22,506 bases of DNA. Origin: an uncultured Clostridia bacterium (lineage in GTDB: Bacteria; Bacillota; Clostridia; Oscillospirales; Ruminococcaceae). The notes below the pieces were generated by a model. It saw only the letters and a list, made by a program, of their open reading frames with translations. It was not told the DNA's origin and searched no databases. Each line of letters starts with the position of its first letter. Positions within the stretch are counted from its first letter, which is position 1. Location: NCBI GenBank assembly GCA_937891895.1, contig CALATN010000134.1, positions 1 to 22,506 on the forward strand, in the 5' to 3' direction. Positions 20,914 to 22,506 of the stretch are shown in pieces. The translations under genes and the position numbers were made by a program.

Positions 20914-21669
20914 ATGGAATTTTCTTCATCTCAGATGTTCGTCTTTGTTGTAAGAGCTATTCTGACTATTGCCTTTCCGTTTATATGCATTTTTATCGCA
21001 CGCAAAAAATTTGACGGCAGAATTTTTCCCTTTGTAATTGGATTTGTCGCGGTAAATCTGCTGGTTATTCCCCGTGCACTGTTAAGGGATATGCTTGTGC
21101 CTGACAGCGGTGATTTTACGATAAGGCTTGTCCTGTCGTCACTCATCGGCGCATTCTGCGAGGAAACCGCACGATTTCTGATGTTCAGGTATATGCTGAA
21201 GAATTACGACACCCTTACCGATGCGGTCTGCTACGGAATAGGTCATCACGGAATGGAGGTTATTCCAAGCGTGAGCTTTTGTTTTGATGCGATTGCCACA
21301 GGTTCAAAGCTGAACAGCGTGGGGCTTGACGCAATGCTTGCAGGCTTGTCTGCGGAAGAAGCTGATGCACTTATAAAACAGATTGAAATTTACACGTCAA
21401 TAGGCTTTTTTCAGCATACAGATGTTGTGCTTAGCTGGATAACTTCGCTTGCAATGCAGATTGCCTGGTCGGTGCTTGTTTTTACGGCTGCATACAGGCA
21501 GGATTACCGCAAATTCTACTTTGTTGCACTTCTGCTGCACGTTGTGGCAAACGTGCTTCTTCTCAACACAATTATAAGTTTAATAGGTGCGGCGGCTATG
21601 TGCTATATTGCGTATCGTGTTGCGAAAAGCAGTGAACTTCCCGTCAGCCAATCGAGATATTACGATTAA
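20914..21669 (+). CDS. YhfC-type intramembrane metalloprotease
   Basis: The 251-residue membrane protein has six or more hydrophobic segments and the spaced motifs of the YhfC group, distant relatives of CAAX-type (Abi) proteases: CEETARFLMFRY (E83, E84, R87), GIGHHGMEV (H111, H112, E115) and a late His in LLLHVVANVLL (H209). These would bind the catalytic metal inside the membrane. The substrate is unknown. ATG20914 is preceded by AGGAG at 8 bases; a GTG at 20905 overlaps that ribosome site and is less likely. It is followed 18 bases later by tatD, so the two are likely co-transcribed, a link that need not be functional. Confidence 0.82.
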   Translation: MEFSSSQMFVFVVRAILTIAFPFICIFIARKKFDGRIFPFVIGFVAVNLLVIPRALLRDMLVPDSGDFTIRLVLSSLIGAFCEETARFLMFRYMLKNYDTLTDAVCYGIGHHGMEVIPSVSFCFDAIATGSKLNSVGLDAMLAGLSAEEADALIKQIEIYTSIGFFQHTDVVLSWITSLAMQIAWSVLVFTAAYRQDYRKFYFVALLLHVVANVLLLNTIISLIGAAAMCYIAYRVAKSSELPVSQSRYYD

Positions 21670-21687
21670 CATAAAAGGAGAATAACT

Positions 21688-22461
21688 ATGCTTGAATATA
21701 TCGACTCACACGCACATTACGATGACGAAGCCTTCGACAGCGACCGTGACGAGCTACTTGTCCGTGTACACGAGGGCGGCGTGAAATACATTATAAATAT
21801 GGGCTGTAACATGGAACGCTCACGCTTTTCGGTGGAGTACGCAAACAAGTTCCCGTTCATCTATGCGGCGGTGGGAATTCACCCCGAGGACGTGGACAAA
21901 GCTCCTGCCGATTATCTTGAACAGCTCCGCAAGTGGGCGGCTGACCTTAAGGTTGTTGCAATCGGCGAAATCGGACTTGATTATCATTATGACGGCTACG
22001 ACGCTGAATTGCAGAAGAAAATTTTTGAGGAACAGCTTGACCTTGCGGCTGAACTTGACCTGCCTGTTGTAATTCACTCCCGTGACGCAACGGAGGACAC
22101 GCTTAACATTCTCCGCAAGCGCGGCAAGGTAAACGGTGTAATGCACTGTTTTTCAGGCTCGGCCGAAACTGCAAAGCAGATGCTTGAACTTGGTCTGCAT
22201 ATCAGCTTCACGGGTGTGCTGACCTTCAAGAATGCGAAAAAGGCAATCGGAGCGCTTGGTGTTGTTCCAATGGATAAGCTTCTCCTTGAAACGGATTGCC
22301 CATATATGGCACCTGAGCCAAACCGCGGCAAGCGCTGTGACAGCAGTATGATTGTCCACGTTATCGACAAGATTGCTGCTGAAAAGGGTATCACACCTGA
22401 TGAGGTTGCACGTCAGACAATGGAAAATACAACGAGGTTGTTTAATAAAATTAAATTATAA
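21688..22461 (+). CDS. TatD family metal-dependent DNase
   Basis: TatD proteins are TIM-barrel amidohydrolase-fold nucleases with 3'-5' exonuclease activity on DNA. The 257-residue product has the metal ligands in order: HxH at H8 and H10 (IDSHAHYDD), E94 in IGEIGLDYHY, H130 in VIHSRDA, H153 in MHCFSGS and D203 in LETDCPYMAPEP. Length and motifs are complete. AAAGGAG lies just ahead of ATG21688. In many Clostridia tatD sits beside metG and rsmA/ksgA; those genes are not in this window. The 45 bases after its stop show no recognisable feature. Confidence 0.95.
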   Translation: MLEYIDSHAHYDDEAFDSDRDELLVRVHEGGVKYIINMGCNMERSRFSVEYANKFPFIYAAVGIHPEDVDKAPADYLEQLRKWAADLKVVAIGEIGLDYHYDGYDAELQKKIFEEQLDLAAELDLPVVIHSRDATEDTLNILRKRGKVNGVMHCFSGSAETAKQMLELGLHISFTGVLTFKNAKKAIGALGVVPMDKLLLETDCPYMAPEPNRGKRCDSSMIVHVIDKIAAEKGITPDEVARQTMENTTRLFNKIKL

Positions 22462-22506
22462 TTTAGCGGTGAGAGTGTGGAGACCTATTGAGGGAGACCC
22501 TTTTGA

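Noticed and set aside
1..22506. CRISPR array, insertion sequence, prophage, tRNA or rRNA
   Set aside because: No regular spaced repeats, transposase, integrase, cloverleaf or rRNA sequence was recognised on either strand by eye.

Overview
The window looks like a core-genome stretch of a low-to-mid GC, spore-forming member of the Clostridia, most like the Ruminococcus/Oscillospiraceae group. The evidence is an hrcA-grpE-dnaK-dnaJ heat-shock operon behind a CIRCE operator, a complete spoIIA operon (spoIIAA-spoIIAB-sigF), consensus sigma-A promoters, strong AAAGGA-type ribosome binding sites and GTG/TTG starts. Genus assignment is an inference from protein style; there is no rRNA in the window.

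Layout. (1) 89-5248, plus strand: promoter, CIRCE and heat-shock operon hrcA, grpE, dnaK, dnaJ, with hairpins in the two longer gaps, closed by a bidirectional terminator at 5267-5308. (2) 5316-8018, minus: a 900-residue c-di-GMP enzyme with a LacI-type ligand-binding domain, a degenerate GGDEF and an intact EAL domain. (3) 8263-9823, plus: rsmD, coaD and a coiled-coil protein, closed by a shared terminator. (4) 9863-11314, minus: the spoIIA operon. (5) 11463-12011, minus: a small HExxH/CxxC protein of the SprA-related type with its own consensus promoter and two terminators. (6) 12124-16419, minus: a four-gene operon coding for a membrane-anchored alpha/beta hydrolase, a stand-alone condensation protein, a stand-alone carrier protein and a stand-alone AMP-forming ligase. 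(7) 16812-18899, plus: an EF-G-like GTPase with a changed G3 motif. (8) 19025-21669, plus: a secreted single-anchor beta-rich protein, an unknown multi-pass membrane protein and a YhfC-type membrane protease. (9) 21688-22461, plus: a TatD nuclease.

The most interesting part is region 6. Condensation (C), thiolation (T) and adenylation (A) activities sit on separate polypeptides in one operon, with a hydrolase in the role a thioesterase would fill. That is the parts list for activating an acid, loading it on a carrier and joining it to an amine. Discrete-domain clusters that make fatty acyl amides are known from gut Clostridia, and this may be one of that class or a relative; the product cannot be read from sequence. 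Also worth a second look are the helically spaced run of HrcA half-sites after the CIRCE element, the cytoplasmic sugar-sensor-like c-di-GMP phosphodiesterase with an inverted repeat beside its promoter, small hairpins built around GC-TTT-GC that occur inside two operons, and a promoter whose -35 box lies inside the preceding terminator stem.
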